This document shows, piece after piece, positions 50,575-59,431 of a DNA stretch of 64,000 bases (positions are counted from its first letter, which is position 1; each line of letters begins with the position of its first letter). Both the position numbers and the translations under genes were made by a program. This DNA comes from Chitinolyticbacter meiyuanensis. GTDB taxonomy: Bacteria; Pseudomonadota; Gammaproteobacteria; Burkholderiales; Chitinibacteraceae. A model generated the notes under the pieces. That model was given only the letters and a program-made list of their open reading frames with translations. It did not search any database and was not told the origin of the DNA. Location of the stretch: positions 3,477,925-3,541,924 of the forward strand of contig NZ_CP041335.1 of NCBI RefSeq assembly GCF_008033135.1. The letters run 5' to 3'.

Positions 50575-50948
50575 TGCTTGCGCCCCCTGAGCAGATCGAG
50601 CCACGCGGCGGGATCGTCGGCGCGACGGATCAGCCACAGTAGCAACTTGACGGCAATGGTTGCGGCGATCAGCGCGCCGACCGGTTTATCGACGCTGACC
50701 TGCCCGAACAGCAGCAGCCCGAGTAGCGCGGCGGCGAACGGGGCGGCCATGCAGCCGGCGATCAGCGATACGATCAGGTAGAGCAATTTGGCCCAGCCAC
50801 CCAGTTCGGGCGAGGTGGCGACGAACAGTACAGCTCCGCCGAAGGCGGCAAGGACCACGCCGGCATCGACGCCGGGGAACAGGCTGACGAGTACGGCGCC
50901 GAAGAAAGCGAAGCCGCCGAGGCCGCTGGTGGTAATGGGTTCTGGCAT
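50571..50948 (-). CDS. putative holin / lysis membrane protein
   Basis: 125 residues with three or four hydrophobic helices (GGFAFFGAVLVSLFPG, GVVLAAFGGAVLFVA, KLLYLIVSLIAGC, LIAATIAVKLLLWLI) and a short polar end. Resembles class holins beside P2-type lysins. It overlaps the second holin by 4 bp, and X lies 3 bp upstream. Confidence 0.8.
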   Translation of the reverse strand: MPEPITTSGLGGFAFFGAVLVSLFPGVDAGVVLAAFGGAVLFVATSPELGGWAKLLYLIVSLIAGCMAAPFAAALLGLLLFGQVSVDKPVGALIAATIAVKLLLWLIRRADDPAAWLDLLRGRKQ

Positions 50949-50950
50949 GG

Positions 50951-51157
50951 TCAATCCCATAGTTGCACCTGCTGGCGCGCGGCCATCGGTGCGGGTTGGT
51001 CGGGTAGTTCAACGAGATGGCCTTGCGGCAGGACTGGGCCGAGGTCCGCCAAGCCGGGATTGGCCTGCAGCACTTGCTCGGTGACGCCGCCGGTGCGGCC
51101 GTAGTGGCGCCAGCACAACTGGTCAACGGTATCGCCCTGACGCGCGCGGACTTTCAT
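50951..51157 (-). CDS. X: tail protein gpX
   Basis: 68 residues containing a LysM-like pattern (VRARQGDTVDQLCWRHYG ... VLQANPGLADLGPVLPQGHLVELP), diagnostic for P2 gpX. Overlaps L by 4 bp. Confidence 0.92.
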   Translation of the reverse strand: MKVRARQGDTVDQLCWRHYGRTGGVTEQVLQANPGLADLGPVLPQGHLVELPDQPAPMAARQQVQLWD

Positions 51158-51621
51158 ACGAGCTCGACCGTGCAGCGCGGGCGCTGCTGGATGTCGGCGA
51201 CGGCCCAAGCAGCATCCCGGCGCAGATCGTCGATCGGTTCGTCGAGCTCTTCGGCCTTGTCCTTGCCGGTATGGGTCAGGTCGTAATCGCGGTAGCGCTC
51301 GACCAGGTTCGCCTTGGCGATGCAGTACACCGCGCGCACGTAGCGCTGCACCTTCTCGCTCTGGCCGTCGACCACTTCTGCCGGCACCGCAGCAAGGGTG
51401 GCACTGCCGCCGGCCTGCTGCTGCAGGCGCCATGGCGCCAACTGGCCGTTGACCGCAGCGATGGCCTCGATCAGTGCGCCGCGGACCCGGTTGGCGGTGA
51501 TGGCGCTGTCTGCGCGCATCGCCAAGCGGAAATCCGTCGGCGAGATGGCGGGCCAGAACGCGCCGCTGACGATGGCATCGCCGGCGGGCTCGGTGGCGTT
51601 GGGGCCGATTGCGACGAACAT
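51154..51621 (-). CDS. L: head completion/stabilisation protein gpL
   Basis: 155 residues of the P2 gpL family: FWPAISPTDFRLAMRADSAITANRVRGALIEAIAAVN and a conserved RYRDYDLTHTGKDKAEEL. Seals filled heads for tail joining. Lies between M and X as in P2. Confidence 0.92.
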   Translation of the reverse strand: MFVAIGPNATEPAGDAIVSGAFWPAISPTDFRLAMRADSAITANRVRGALIEAIAAVNGQLAPWRLQQQAGGSATLAAVPAEVVDGQSEKVQRYVRAVYCIAKANLVERYRDYDLTHTGKDKAEELDEPIDDLRRDAAWAVADIQQRPRCTVELV

Positions 51622-51725
51622 CGGTGATCCTCATGCAGGAGGCGGTGGGCGGGGCTTTGATCGGCCGTCCGGTCAGGGTTGGGCCATCGCCACCCCGCGC
51701 CGCCTGTCGCGCGGGGTACGCTCGG

Positions 51726-52424
51726 TCAGCTGGCGCCAGCGGCGCCGGCCAGGTTCTTCAGCTCGCGTTCGAGCCGTTCGATGTCTTTCTTCACGCCAAC
51801 CTTGTCGTGCAGCTCCAGCGCGCGGCGCAGGTACTGCAGTGCCTGCTCGCGCAGGGCCACATCGTCGGGCAGTGCATCGGCGGCGAGGCCCAGGCCAATG
51901 GCCTTGCGCAGGCGGGCGCGTACCTCGTCGGGCATGTCCTTGTCGGCCGTGAGCTCGTCCGCGCGGATCAGGCTGGCGTGGTCGATCAGGCCGCCGGCGG
52001 CGTGAGCCCGCAGAGCCATGTCGGCAAACTCTTCAGCGATCCAGTTCGCGGCGGTGCGTTGGTACTGATCCGGCATGGCCAAGCCGTAGCGGATGGCGTA
52101 CTCGGCGATGGCCAGCGCGCCGGCGAAATCGGCCACGTCGATGCGCCAGGCCATCACCGTCATCAGCACATCGTCCTGAGCGCCGGTGCCGGCGGAGAGC
52201 ACGCCGGCCACGTAGTCGGCGTACTCAGGCAGGATCTGGCGCTTGAGTGCGGCCTTGCCTTCCATCGACATGACGCCCTTCAGGCGGCGGCGATGTTCGG
52301 CGAGTTGCAGCAGCTGCAGCTGGTAATTGGTGGCGTCGGCGCGCGACATGGGATCGGCCCCGGCAGCCGCGGCTTCCTTGGCCGCGACGGCGCGCGCGAA
52401 GTGGCGGCGGGATGGGCTGCTCAC
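51726..52424 (-). CDS. M: terminase small subunit gpM
   Basis: 232 residues. Conserved LQLAEHRRRLKGVMSMEGKAALKRQILPEYADYVAGVL region and the MTVMAWRIDVADFAGALAIAEYAI core. GTG start with GAGGG upstream. Binds cos for packaging together with gpP. Confidence 0.92.
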   Translation of the reverse strand: MSSPSRRHFARAVAAKEAAAAGADPMSRADATNYQLQLLQLAEHRRRLKGVMSMEGKAALKRQILPEYADYVAGVLSAGTGAQDDVLMTVMAWRIDVADFAGALAIAEYAIRYGLAMPDQYQRTAANWIAEEFADMALRAHAAGGLIDHASLIRADELTADKDMPDEVRARLRKAIGLGLAADALPDDVALREQALQYLRRALELHDKVGVKKDIERLERELKNLAGAAGAS

Positions 52425-52426
52425 GA

Positions 52427-53449
52427 TCAGCCCTCGCCGAACTCGATGTTCTCGACCAGGCAGCCGGCCTCGAAGCGCTCGATCACATAGCCTTCGTTCA
52501 CCGATTCGAAGTTCTCGATCCGGTCGTATTCCGGCGCCTCGCGGAGGGTGCGGCGGCGGGATTCCTTCTGGTAGTAAATCGAGAGGTTCTTGAGCTTGGT
52601 GATGAGCAGCGTGCCATCCGGGAAGCTGGTGGGCGCGATGGCCTGCAAGCCACCCATGCGCTTCTGGCTGATGATGATGTCGCTCGCCAGCACTTCGGAG
52701 GCCGGTTGGTCGCGGTTGATCAGCGGGAAGTACTTGTCGGCCAGCGTGTTGGTACTGCAGAGCACGACCAGATCCGTGGCGCCGCGGAAATTGGGGTGGA
52801 TCAGGCCGTTCACGGCGTCGTAGACCAGGGCGTCGATGTTCTTGAAGTCCGCGCCGGCGCCGCCAACCTTGACCTTGTTCGACGCCTCGACCACTTCGCT
52901 CATGACGCGTTCGGGTGCGTTGTTGCGGTACTGCTGCAGCCAGCCGATGTTCATGTCCTGCAGCAGCGGGAACGCCACCGGATCGCTGTTGGCCGCGACG
53001 TGCGTGCCGTGGAAGCCGATCATGAGGCGGTCCGCGGCCTGCTGTTCGAGGATGGCATCGCGCAGCATGGTCTGGAACTCGGGGAATTCCGACCACTGAT
53101 CGATCATTTCGTAGGTGATGTGGGTATCGAAATCGGTCTTGTGCAGCTCGTACATCAGATCGTCGAGCGCGGCGACGTCCTTGGTCTTGCGCGGGTTGAT
53201 CTTGGTATTGGTGCGGCTGGCAATGGAGCCGGACACGCCCATGCCGATGCGCTTGCCCTTGAGATCACGCACGCCGTACGCGTTGATGCGCGAGAGAAAG
53301 TCGCTCGATTCACGGATCTTCTTCTCGATGGTCTGGCCGACGCTGGGCGTCGGGGTGAAGCGCTTGGACAAGTCTTCGACGTCGATGCCATTGAGCTTGG
53401 CCAGCTGCATCTGGTACTGCTTGAAGGCAAGGCGGGATTCGTTGCGCAT
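52427..53449 (-). CDS. N: major capsid protein gpN
   Basis: 340 residues of the P2 capsid precursor family: RLAFKQYQMQLAKLNGI, RINAYGVRDLKGKRIGMGVSGSIASRT and LKNLSIYYQKESRRRTL. The N-terminus is normally trimmed by the gpO protease. Adjacent to O and M. Confidence 0.94.
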   Translation of the reverse strand: MRNESRLAFKQYQMQLAKLNGIDVEDLSKRFTPTPSVGQTIEKKIRESSDFLSRINAYGVRDLKGKRIGMGVSGSIASRTNTKINPRKTKDVAALDDLMYELHKTDFDTHITYEMIDQWSEFPEFQTMLRDAILEQQAADRLMIGFHGTHVAANSDPVAFPLLQDMNIGWLQQYRNNAPERVMSEVVEASNKVKVGGAGADFKNIDALVYDAVNGLIHPNFRGATDLVVLCSTNTLADKYFPLINRDQPASEVLASDIIISQKRMGGLQAIAPTSFPDGTLLITKLKNLSIYYQKESRRRTLREAPEYDRIENFESVNEGYVIERFEAGCLVENIEFGEG

Positions 53450-53490
53450 GGTGCGGTTTCTCTCTTTTCGGTATCGGGGGCCGCTGGCAA

Positions 53491-54312
53491 TCAGCAGTCG
53501 GTTGCGTGGTTGACCTCGCCGCCCTTGGCGGCCGGCCGCTGGCCGCCACCGTCTTGCTGGCTGAGTGCTTCACGCAGGGCAGCAAAAGCTTCACGGTCCT
53601 TGTCCCGGTCCGCCTTCAGGCTGTCGACCTCGGTGCGCAGCGCGTTCACATCCCGTGAGTAGGCCTCGCGCAGGCTGGCTTGATCGCTGGCGACGAGCTC
53701 GATGGCCTCGTCGGTTTCCTTGTTGCGGCCGGCCTGGGCTTGGGCGCTGCGGCTGAAGAGCTGCTTCACCTTGTCGAGGATGCCGGGACCGGTGTCTTCG
53801 TCGGACTCGAGCTCCAGCTCGATGGCGAAGTCGGCGGCGGAGAAGAGGTTTTCCGGGCGCAGCTTGCGGGAGGCGAACGGGTTGACCTTGGCGCCAGCGG
53901 CGAAGGCGAGCATGTCGGTGCCGAGGCTGGCCGGGGTGTCGGTGAAGGCCAGGCCTACCAGGTAGGCCTCGCCACTGTCGGCGAACTCGGTGTCGATCTC
54001 GATCGAGGGGTAGACCTTCTTGCGCTTGCGGTTCAGCGCGATGGCTTCGTCGGTGGGGTCGATCTGGGCATAGAGGCCCAGCTTGCCGCCCTCTTCCTGC
54101 ACCGCTTCGGCCTTGAGGGCGAGCACGTCGCCGTAGGCGCAAAATGGGCTATCGGGCGAAATGCCCTTGATGTGTTCGAGGTTGCAGCGAGCGCCATAGC
54201 GAGACGGTCGGTAGTTCCTGGCCATCTGCTCGATCCATGAGCGCTGGATCACGCGGCCGTCGGTGGTGGCGCCTTCGAGCGCTACGCGGAAAAACTTCGT
54301 CTTGCCTGCCAT
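53491..54312 (-). CDS. O: capsid scaffolding protein / protease gpO
   Basis: 273 residues: N-terminal serine protease domain (KFFRVALEGATTDGRVIQRSWIEQMARNY, SPDSPFCAYGDV) and a C-terminal helical scaffold (EVDSLKADRDKDREAFAALREALS). The ATG at 54312 has GGGAG; an upstream frame is unrelated. First gene of the leftward O operon. Confidence 0.92.
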   Translation of the reverse strand: MAGKTKFFRVALEGATTDGRVIQRSWIEQMARNYRPSRYGARCNLEHIKGISPDSPFCAYGDVLALKAEAVQEEGGKLGLYAQIDPTDEAIALNRKRKKVYPSIEIDTEFADSGEAYLVGLAFTDTPASLGTDMLAFAAGAKVNPFASRKLRPENLFSAADFAIELELESDEDTGPGILDKVKQLFSRSAQAQAGRNKETDEAIELVASDQASLREAYSRDVNALRTEVDSLKADRDKDREAFAALREALSQQDGGGQRPAAKGGEVNHATDC

Positions 54313-54364
54313 CTCGGCTCCCTGTTCGGTGGCTCGCCCCAGTGGGCGCTGGTTACAGGTGCCA

Positions 54365-54383
54365 TGTTGGTGACGGCGGGACA
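54365..54383 (+). promoter_or_regulatory. Ogr-type late activator site for P-Q (PP position)
   Basis: TGT-N13-ACA; centre 96 bp upstream of the P start, giving a leader of about 41 nt if activation is at -55. One of two sites in the divergent O/P gap. Confidence 0.65.
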
Positions 54384-54404
54384 GGGGCGGCAATCAAGGG
54401 CCGG

Positions 54405-54423
54405 TGTGCCACCGCGGGGCACA
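54405..54423 (-). promoter_or_regulatory. Ogr-type late activator site for the O operon (PO position)
   Basis: TGTGCC-N7-GGCACA, a perfect 6-bp-arm dyad (TGT-N13-ACA). Centre about 102 bp upstream of the O start, implying a leader of about 47 nt with activation at -55. Confidence 0.75.
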
Positions 54424-54469
54424 TTGGCGGTAGCGGGATGGGCGGGAATCGGCGCGACATCCTTGCGCC

Positions 54470-56248
54470 ATGGATGACCTGACCTACAACCCCGATCCGC
54501 GCCGCCGCGCCCAGCTGCTCTACTGGCAGGGGCTGCGCGTGGCCCGCATCGCCGAGCTGATCGGCGAGAAGCCGGTGACGATCCACAGCTGGAAGCGCCG
54601 CGACCAATGGGACCAAGCCACGCCGGCAGATCGCGTCGACGCGACGTTCGAGGCGCGACTGATCGAGCTGACGCTGAAGCCGGCCAAGGAAGGCCGCGAC
54701 TTCAAGGAAATCGATCTACTGAACCGGCAGCTGCAGCGCTCGGAAGAGCGCAAGGCGCGCGTGGGCCGCTACCAGAATGGCGGTACTGAAGCCGACTTGA
54801 ACCCCAAGGTGGCCAACCGCAACGCGAAGCCGAAGAAGGCGCCGACGCGCAACGCGATCAGCGAGGCTGAGCAGGAGGCGCTGGTCGAGGCCTTCAAGGC
54901 GAGCCAGTTCGAATACAACAAGCACTGGTATCGCGCGGGCCTGAAGCACCGGATCCGCACCATCCTGAAAAGCCGGCAGATCGGGGCAACGTTCTACTTT
55001 GCGCGCGAGGCGCTGATCGATGCGCTGCTGACCGGGCGGAATCAGATTTTCATCTCGGCCAGTAAATCCCAGGCGTACCAGTTCCGGCTGTACATGCAGG
55101 ACTTCGTGCGCGAGACGATCGGCATCGAGCTCAAGGGCGATCCGATCCAGCTGCCCAACGGGGCCAAGCTCTACTTCCTGGGCACGAACTTCCGCTCGAC
55201 GCAGAGCTATTCGGGCAACGTCTACATCGACGAAATTTTCTGGATTCCGCGGTTCGCGCAGCTGCGCAACGTGGCTTCCGGCATGGCCAGCCATGAGCGG
55301 TTCCGGCAGACGTATTTCTCGACGCCCTCGGCGATCAGCCATGAAGCTTACCCGTTCTGGTCTGGCGAGCTGTTTAACGAGGGGCGGCCGAAGGACCAGC
55401 ACATCAGCGTGGACATCAGCCACGCGGCGCTGCAGCGCGGCGTGCTATGCGGAGATGCGCAGTGGCGCCAGATCGTGACCGTGATGGACGCGATCGCAGC
55501 AGGATGCAGCTTCCTGAACATGGAGACGCTGGAGCGCGAGCGCAATCCGCTTGAGTTCCGGCAGCTCTACATGTGCGAGTTCGCGGACGACGCGACCAGC
55601 GTGTTCCCGCTGTCGATGCTGCAGCCGTGCATGGTGGACAGCTGGGCCGAATGGGCGGACGTGAAGCAGCTGGCGCTGCGCCCGTATGGCTATGAGCCGG
55701 TGTGGATCGGCTATGACCCGGCTGGCTCGAACACCGGCGGTGATAGCGCGGGTTGTGTAGTGCTGGCGCCGCCCAAGGTGCCGGGCGGGCCGTTCCGCGT
55801 GCTGGAGCGGCACCAGTGGAAGGGCCTGGACTTCGCGGCCCAGGCCGAGGCAATCCGCCTGATGACCCAGTGCTACAACGTGCAGTACGTCGGAATGGAC
55901 ATCACCGGCATCGGTGCCGGCGTGTACCAGCTGGTGAAGCAGTTCTATCCGGGCGTGCGCGGCTTCAACTACTCGGCCGACTTGAAGAACTACATGGTGC
56001 TGAAGGCGTACGACGTGATCAGCAAGCGCCGCCTGCAGTGGGAACACGGCTGGACCGAGATTCCCGCGGCCTTCATGGCGATCAAGAAAACGATGACCGA
56101 TTCCGGCCGGCAGGCGACCTACAAGGCCGGCCGCAGCAAGACCACCAGCCACGCCGATCTGGCGTGGTCGATCATGCACGCCCTTTGCCATGAGCCATTG
56201 GAAGGGGAAAGCGCACACAGCCAGAGCTTCATGGAGATTTTTGAATGA
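54470..56248 (+). CDS. P: terminase ATPase subunit gpP
   Basis: 592 residues. N-terminal HTH (QLLYWQGLRVARIAELIGEKPVTIHSWKRRD), ATPase Walker A region LKSRQIGATFYFAREAL, Walker B-type VYIDEIFW, and the nuclease region containing IGYDPAGSNTGGDSAG. Cuts cos and translocates DNA. Read rightward, opposite to the O operon, as in P2. Confidence 0.94.
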   Translation: MDDLTYNPDPRRRAQLLYWQGLRVARIAELIGEKPVTIHSWKRRDQWDQATPADRVDATFEARLIELTLKPAKEGRDFKEIDLLNRQLQRSEERKARVGRYQNGGTEADLNPKVANRNAKPKKAPTRNAISEAEQEALVEAFKASQFEYNKHWYRAGLKHRIRTILKSRQIGATFYFAREALIDALLTGRNQIFISASKSQAYQFRLYMQDFVRETIGIELKGDPIQLPNGAKLYFLGTNFRSTQSYSGNVYIDEIFWIPRFAQLRNVASGMASHERFRQTYFSTPSAISHEAYPFWSGELFNEGRPKDQHISVDISHAALQRGVLCGDAQWRQIVTVMDAIAAGCSFLNMETLERERNPLEFRQLYMCEFADDATSVFPLSMLQPCMVDSWAEWADVKQLALRPYGYEPVWIGYDPAGSNTGGDSAGCVVLAPPKVPGGPFRVLERHQWKGLDFAAQAEAIRLMTQCYNVQYVGMDITGIGAGVYQLVKQFYPGVRGFNYSADLKNYMVLKAYDVISKRRLQWEHGWTEIPAAFMAIKKTMTDSGRQATYKAGRSKTTSHADLAWSIMHALCHEPLEGESAHSQSFMEIFE

Positions 56249-57258
56249 CCCAGCAGACCCAACACATCGAGGCGTTCACCTTCGGCGATGCGGTGCCGGT
56301 GATGGACCGCCGCGAGCTGATCGACTACTTGGAGTGCGCACGCTTCGGCAAATGGTACGAGCCGCCGATCCCGTGGGATGCGCTGGCCAAGTCGTTCCGG
56401 GCCGCGGTGCACCATAGCTCGCCGATCTATGTGAAGCGCAACATCCTGGTGAGCACCTTCAAGCCGCACCGAATGCTGTCGCGCTCGGACTTCGGCCGGC
56501 TGGTGCTGGAATACGCGATCTTCGGGAACTGCTACGCCGAGGTGCGCCGCTCGCGCCTGGGCTCACGCTTCAAGCTGCAGCCGGCGCTGGCCAAGTACAC
56601 GCGGCGCGGTGTGGATCTGGATCGCTATTTCTTCGTGACCGAGGTCGGCCAGGCGCACGAGTTCGAGGCGGGCAGCGTCTGGCACCTGAGCGAGCCGGAT
56701 ATCAATCAGGAGGTGTACGGGCTGCCGGAGTACCTGGCCAGCATGCAGGCGACCTGGCTGAACGAGTCGGCCACGCTGTTCCGCCGGCGCTACTACACCA
56801 ACGGCGCGCACGCCGGCTTCATCCTCTACATGACCGACACCGCGCAGCAGCAGGGCGACATCGATCGGCTGCGCGAGGCACTGAAGAACGCCAAGGGACC
56901 GGGCAACTTCAAGAACCTGTTCATCCACGCGCCGGGCGGCAAGGAGAAAGGAATCCAGATCATCCCGGTATCGGAAGTGGCAGCCAAGGATGAGTTCTGG
57001 AACATCAAGAACGTGACCCGCGACGACCAGCTTGCGGCTCACCGCGTGCCGCCGCAGCTCATGGGCATCATCCCCAACAACACCGGCGGCTTCGGGGATG
57101 CGACCAAGGCGGCCCAGGTGTTCGAGGCCAACGAAGTGAAGCCGCTGCAGATGCGGTTTGCGGAACTGAACGACTGGCTTGGGGAGGAGGTGGTACGGTT
57201 CGAGCCCTATTCGCTGTCGGTGGAGGCAGTGCGAGACGCTAGGCAGTCGCAGCCGTGA
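56245..57258 (+). CDS. Q: portal protein gpQ
   Basis: 337 residues of the P2 portal family (PIPWDALAKSFRAAVHHSSPIYVKRNIL; LDRYFFVTEVGQAHEF; SVWHLSEPDINQEVYGLPEYL). Starts 4 bp inside the P stop. Its 3' end faces the PAAR-toxin cassette and the candidate cos site. Confidence 0.94.
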   Translation: MTQQTQHIEAFTFGDAVPVMDRRELIDYLECARFGKWYEPPIPWDALAKSFRAAVHHSSPIYVKRNILVSTFKPHRMLSRSDFGRLVLEYAIFGNCYAEVRRSRLGSRFKLQPALAKYTRRGVDLDRYFFVTEVGQAHEFEAGSVWHLSEPDINQEVYGLPEYLASMQATWLNESATLFRRRYYTNGAHAGFILYMTDTAQQQGDIDRLREALKNAKGPGNFKNLFIHAPGGKEKGIQIIPVSEVAAKDEFWNIKNVTRDDQLAAHRVPPQLMGIIPNNTGGFGDATKAAQVFEANEVKPLQMRFAELNDWLGEEVVRFEPYSLSVEAVRDARQSQP

Positions 57259-57276
57259 TTGAGCTGTGTCTGCCGC

Positions 57277-57840
57277 TCAGTTGCTCTGGTGGGTTTCGAT
57301 GAATTCAGCCCACACAGCAGGTGCTGACTGCAGGTATTGCAGCCGTCTCGCAGCAGATAGCGAGCGCCAGAACGGCGCCCAAAAGTGTGACCACCAAAAT
57401 TCAATGTTCCCCTGCAAGCTTCCAACGCCTTCCGGATCAAACCCTGGGAAGGCAAGCCAGGGCTGCAGCGGTTGCAGCTGCAGCGCATCCAACGTGTGAA
57501 GCAGGTCCACACTGTTGGTGAGCATTTCCACGACGGCGCCGTTGAACTCGGGACGGACCGCTCCGTGAATCGAGTATCCGCGAGAATTGGTGACTTCGAC
57601 GATGAAATATCTCCCAACGGATGGGATCAGGAACTGAGTCGCGATAGCACTTCGCACTCGGTCTGCATCGTCGTTCGAAACCATGAACGTGAGTCGGTAC
57701 GCATAAAGGTCCTCGCCAACCAGCAAGTCCTTTTGGGGGAACGTCGCAGCATCGACAGTGCGCCCAGCCAGATGATCGACGCGATATGCATCCAGGGGGT
57801 CCTTCTTGCGTCCGAACATTGAAGCAATCTTCTTCAGCAC
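57277..57840 (-). CDS. putative immunity protein of the PAAR-toxin cassette
   Basis: 187 residues from GTG 57840, with AAGGGG overlapping the toxin stop. Soluble alpha/beta protein: basic N-terminus (KKIASMFGRKKDPLDAYRV), strands around RYFIVEVTNSRGYSIHG, and a Trp-rich end (FWWSHFWAPFWRSL). No family is recognised. The immunity role is inferred from its place directly after the toxin gene, on the same strand and 9 bp away. Confidence 0.6.
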   Translation of the reverse strand: MLKKIASMFGRKKDPLDAYRVDHLAGRTVDAATFPQKDLLVGEDLYAYRLTFMVSNDDADRVRSAIATQFLIPSVGRYFIVEVTNSRGYSIHGAVRPEFNGAVVEMLTNSVDLLHTLDALQLQPLQPWLAFPGFDPEGVGSLQGNIEFWWSHFWAPFWRSLSAARRLQYLQSAPAVWAEFIETHQSN

Positions 57841-57849
57841 CCCAGCCCC

Positions 57850-58740
57850 TTAGTTCTCGTAGATGTGATCGGCAACCCAGTCCGCCCCGAAATAGCCCGC
57901 GGCGCCGAAGATGATGCCACCAACCAGCCCTGTGATCACGGCGCCGGGCCCGGTCTCGATACCGACTGCAGCGCCTGCCACACCGCCCACCTTGAAGCCC
58001 GCATAGGCAGCGCCCCATCCACCAGCCTGTCGCACCACCTCGGCCGTAATCGGTTTCACACTCTTGGCCTTGAACGACTGTCCAGTTGCGTGCCCCAGAT
58101 CGTATGCGGTGAACGCAATGCCCACTACCTGAACAACACGTGCTGCGCGAACCAGTGTCGCGGATGTTTTCAGTGACCCTGGTGTGAAGATTGCGCCGGC
58201 CGGGACGCGCCTCCCCTCGATCAAGACTTCTTTATCGATTTCACGCACGTAGCTCGCGATCTGGTCGACGCGCCGTGCCAGGTGAGGATTTGCGACCTTG
58301 TAGTCGGCGAGCGACTTCAAGATTTCATCTGTCGATACCAGCCTGGCACCCGAGGCAATCGCCTTGTTGATGTCGATAAAGATGTCTTTGCCGACAAAGC
58401 GCGGCGAGCCTTCGGGAAAAATCGAGCTTGTGGACACGTAGCGCGACTTGTTGTTGCCCATGACGTGTTCGGCGATCGACGTCGTGCTGTTCCATTCCTT
58501 TGGGATCAGGCCATAGCGCTCCGGGTAGAGCTCTGACAGGTTGCCCAGTGGAGATAGGTTCATTTTGGCCAGGTACGGGCTATCGGCAGCCGCGTATATC
58601 CGCCGAACGAGAAAGCCATCCTTGCCAACCTCATCCACCACCACGAAGAAGAATGCGCGCGCGGGCATCAGGTGTGCCGTGATGTCGTAGGTGGACTGCG
58701 GCTTCGTGTTTGTCGTTACCGTTTGAGCAACTGCACCCAT
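57850..58740 (-). CDS. ADP-ribosyltransferase-like toxin with glycine-zipper C-terminus
   Basis: 296 residues. N-terminal region carries an ART-like series: an Arg in VRRIYAAADSP, a helix IAEHV, YVSTSS (the STS of R-STS-E transferases) and REIDKEVLIEGRRVPAGAIF, which resembles the catalytic Glu strand of pertussis/cholera-type toxins. The C-terminal third (about 220-292) is a Gly/Ala-rich zipper (GFKVGGVAGAAVGI, VGGIIFGAAGYFGAD) typical of secreted polymorphic toxins. ATG 58740 has GGAG 8 bp upstream; it overlaps the PAAR stop (TAATG). ART activity is inferred from the motif series, not proven. Confidence 0.6.
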   Translation of the reverse strand: MGAVAQTVTTNTKPQSTYDITAHLMPARAFFFVVVDEVGKDGFLVRRIYAAADSPYLAKMNLSPLGNLSELYPERYGLIPKEWNSTTSIAEHVMGNNKSRYVSTSSIFPEGSPRFVGKDIFIDINKAIASGARLVSTDEILKSLADYKVANPHLARRVDQIASYVREIDKEVLIEGRRVPAGAIFTPGSLKTSATLVRAARVVQVVGIAFTAYDLGHATGQSFKAKSVKPITAEVVRQAGGWGAAYAGFKVGGVAGAAVGIETGPGAVITGLVGGIIFGAAGYFGADWVADHIYEN

Positions 58741-59303
58741 TACCATTTCTCCAGCGCGGCCACGCCAACGAAAACCGTCAGATCCTGCGCGCCATCAGTA
58801 AACACGCGCTCGCAGCAGCCAAGCTCGTCGGAAACGCCCTTGTAGCTGGTTCCTGCCGCATCGGTGATGTGGTAGGGCACGTTGGCAAGTGCGCGGCCAT
58901 CTTCGTCGACCAGGCGGATTTGCTCGTCGTGCTGTTCCTGCATCGCCTGCTTGTCCATTGCCGCGGCAGCGCTCACCACAGCTGCTGCAGCTGCCGCCGC
59001 ACCACTCGACGTCATCGCTGCAGCGCCGCCGCCAGGTTCATGCGTACCGCGCGATTGGCCCGCAGGGATGAGCGTTGCGCCGCATGCCGTTTTGTCACCT
59101 GCTCGCGCGAGCTGCCGCCCCATCAGCGCGATATTGTCGCCGCCCTGCACGATGGCAAAGCTGCCCTTGCACAGCGGGCAGACCGTCATGTCGCCCACTG
59201 TGGCGATGGGTTTTCCATCAAACGTCATGGGGCTTTGCGCGGACACGACCGTGCCGCCGTGGCTAGTCTTGTCACCCAGCACGATGAAGAGCTTTCCAGC
59301 CAT
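58740..59303 (-). CDS. PAAR-domain protein with C-terminal extension
   Basis: 187 residues. PAAR domain at about 1-85 (LFIVLGDKTSHGGTVVS, TVCPLCKGSFAIVQGG, LARAGDKTACGATLIPAG) forms a spike tip on VgrG/gpV-like needles. An Ala/Gly-rich linker (about 95-115) leads to a small beta domain (RLVDEDGRALANVPYHITDAAGTSYKGVSDELG), like the transthyretin-like modules of T6SS cargo proteins. The stop overlaps the toxin start, so the toxin is made with it. Delivery could be by the host T6SS or the phage tail; see findings. Confidence 0.85.
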   Translation of the reverse strand: MAGKLFIVLGDKTSHGGTVVSAQSPMTFDGKPIATVGDMTVCPLCKGSFAIVQGGDNIALMGRQLARAGDKTACGATLIPAGQSRGTHEPGGGAAAMTSSGAAAAAAAVVSAAAAMDKQAMQEQHDEQIRLVDEDGRALANVPYHITDAAGTSYKGVSDELGCCERVFTDGAQDLTVFVGVAALEKW

Positions 59304-59389
59304 GCTTACATGAACCGCATATTTATTCGGTCGTCATGGTAAGACGCAGCAACCTAGGGGGCAACTGGCAGGCCGCCCGAAGGTGACCT

Positions 59390-59411
59390 GGCCCACGACA
59401 TACGGTGGGCC
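59390..59411. repeat. hairpin near the candidate cos site
   Basis: GGCCCAC and GTGGGCC pair around an 8-nt loop, 28 bp from the cos-like sequence. It may be part of a packaging site or a terminator. Confidence 0.4.
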
Positions 59412-59431
59412 GTTGCGCCCCGGCGCGCGCC

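Noticed and set aside
52412..53662. Long plus-strand frame opposite capsid and scaffold genes
   Set aside because: Antisense to gpN/gpO; no ribosome site and a low-complexity His/Val/Asp translation typical of shadows.
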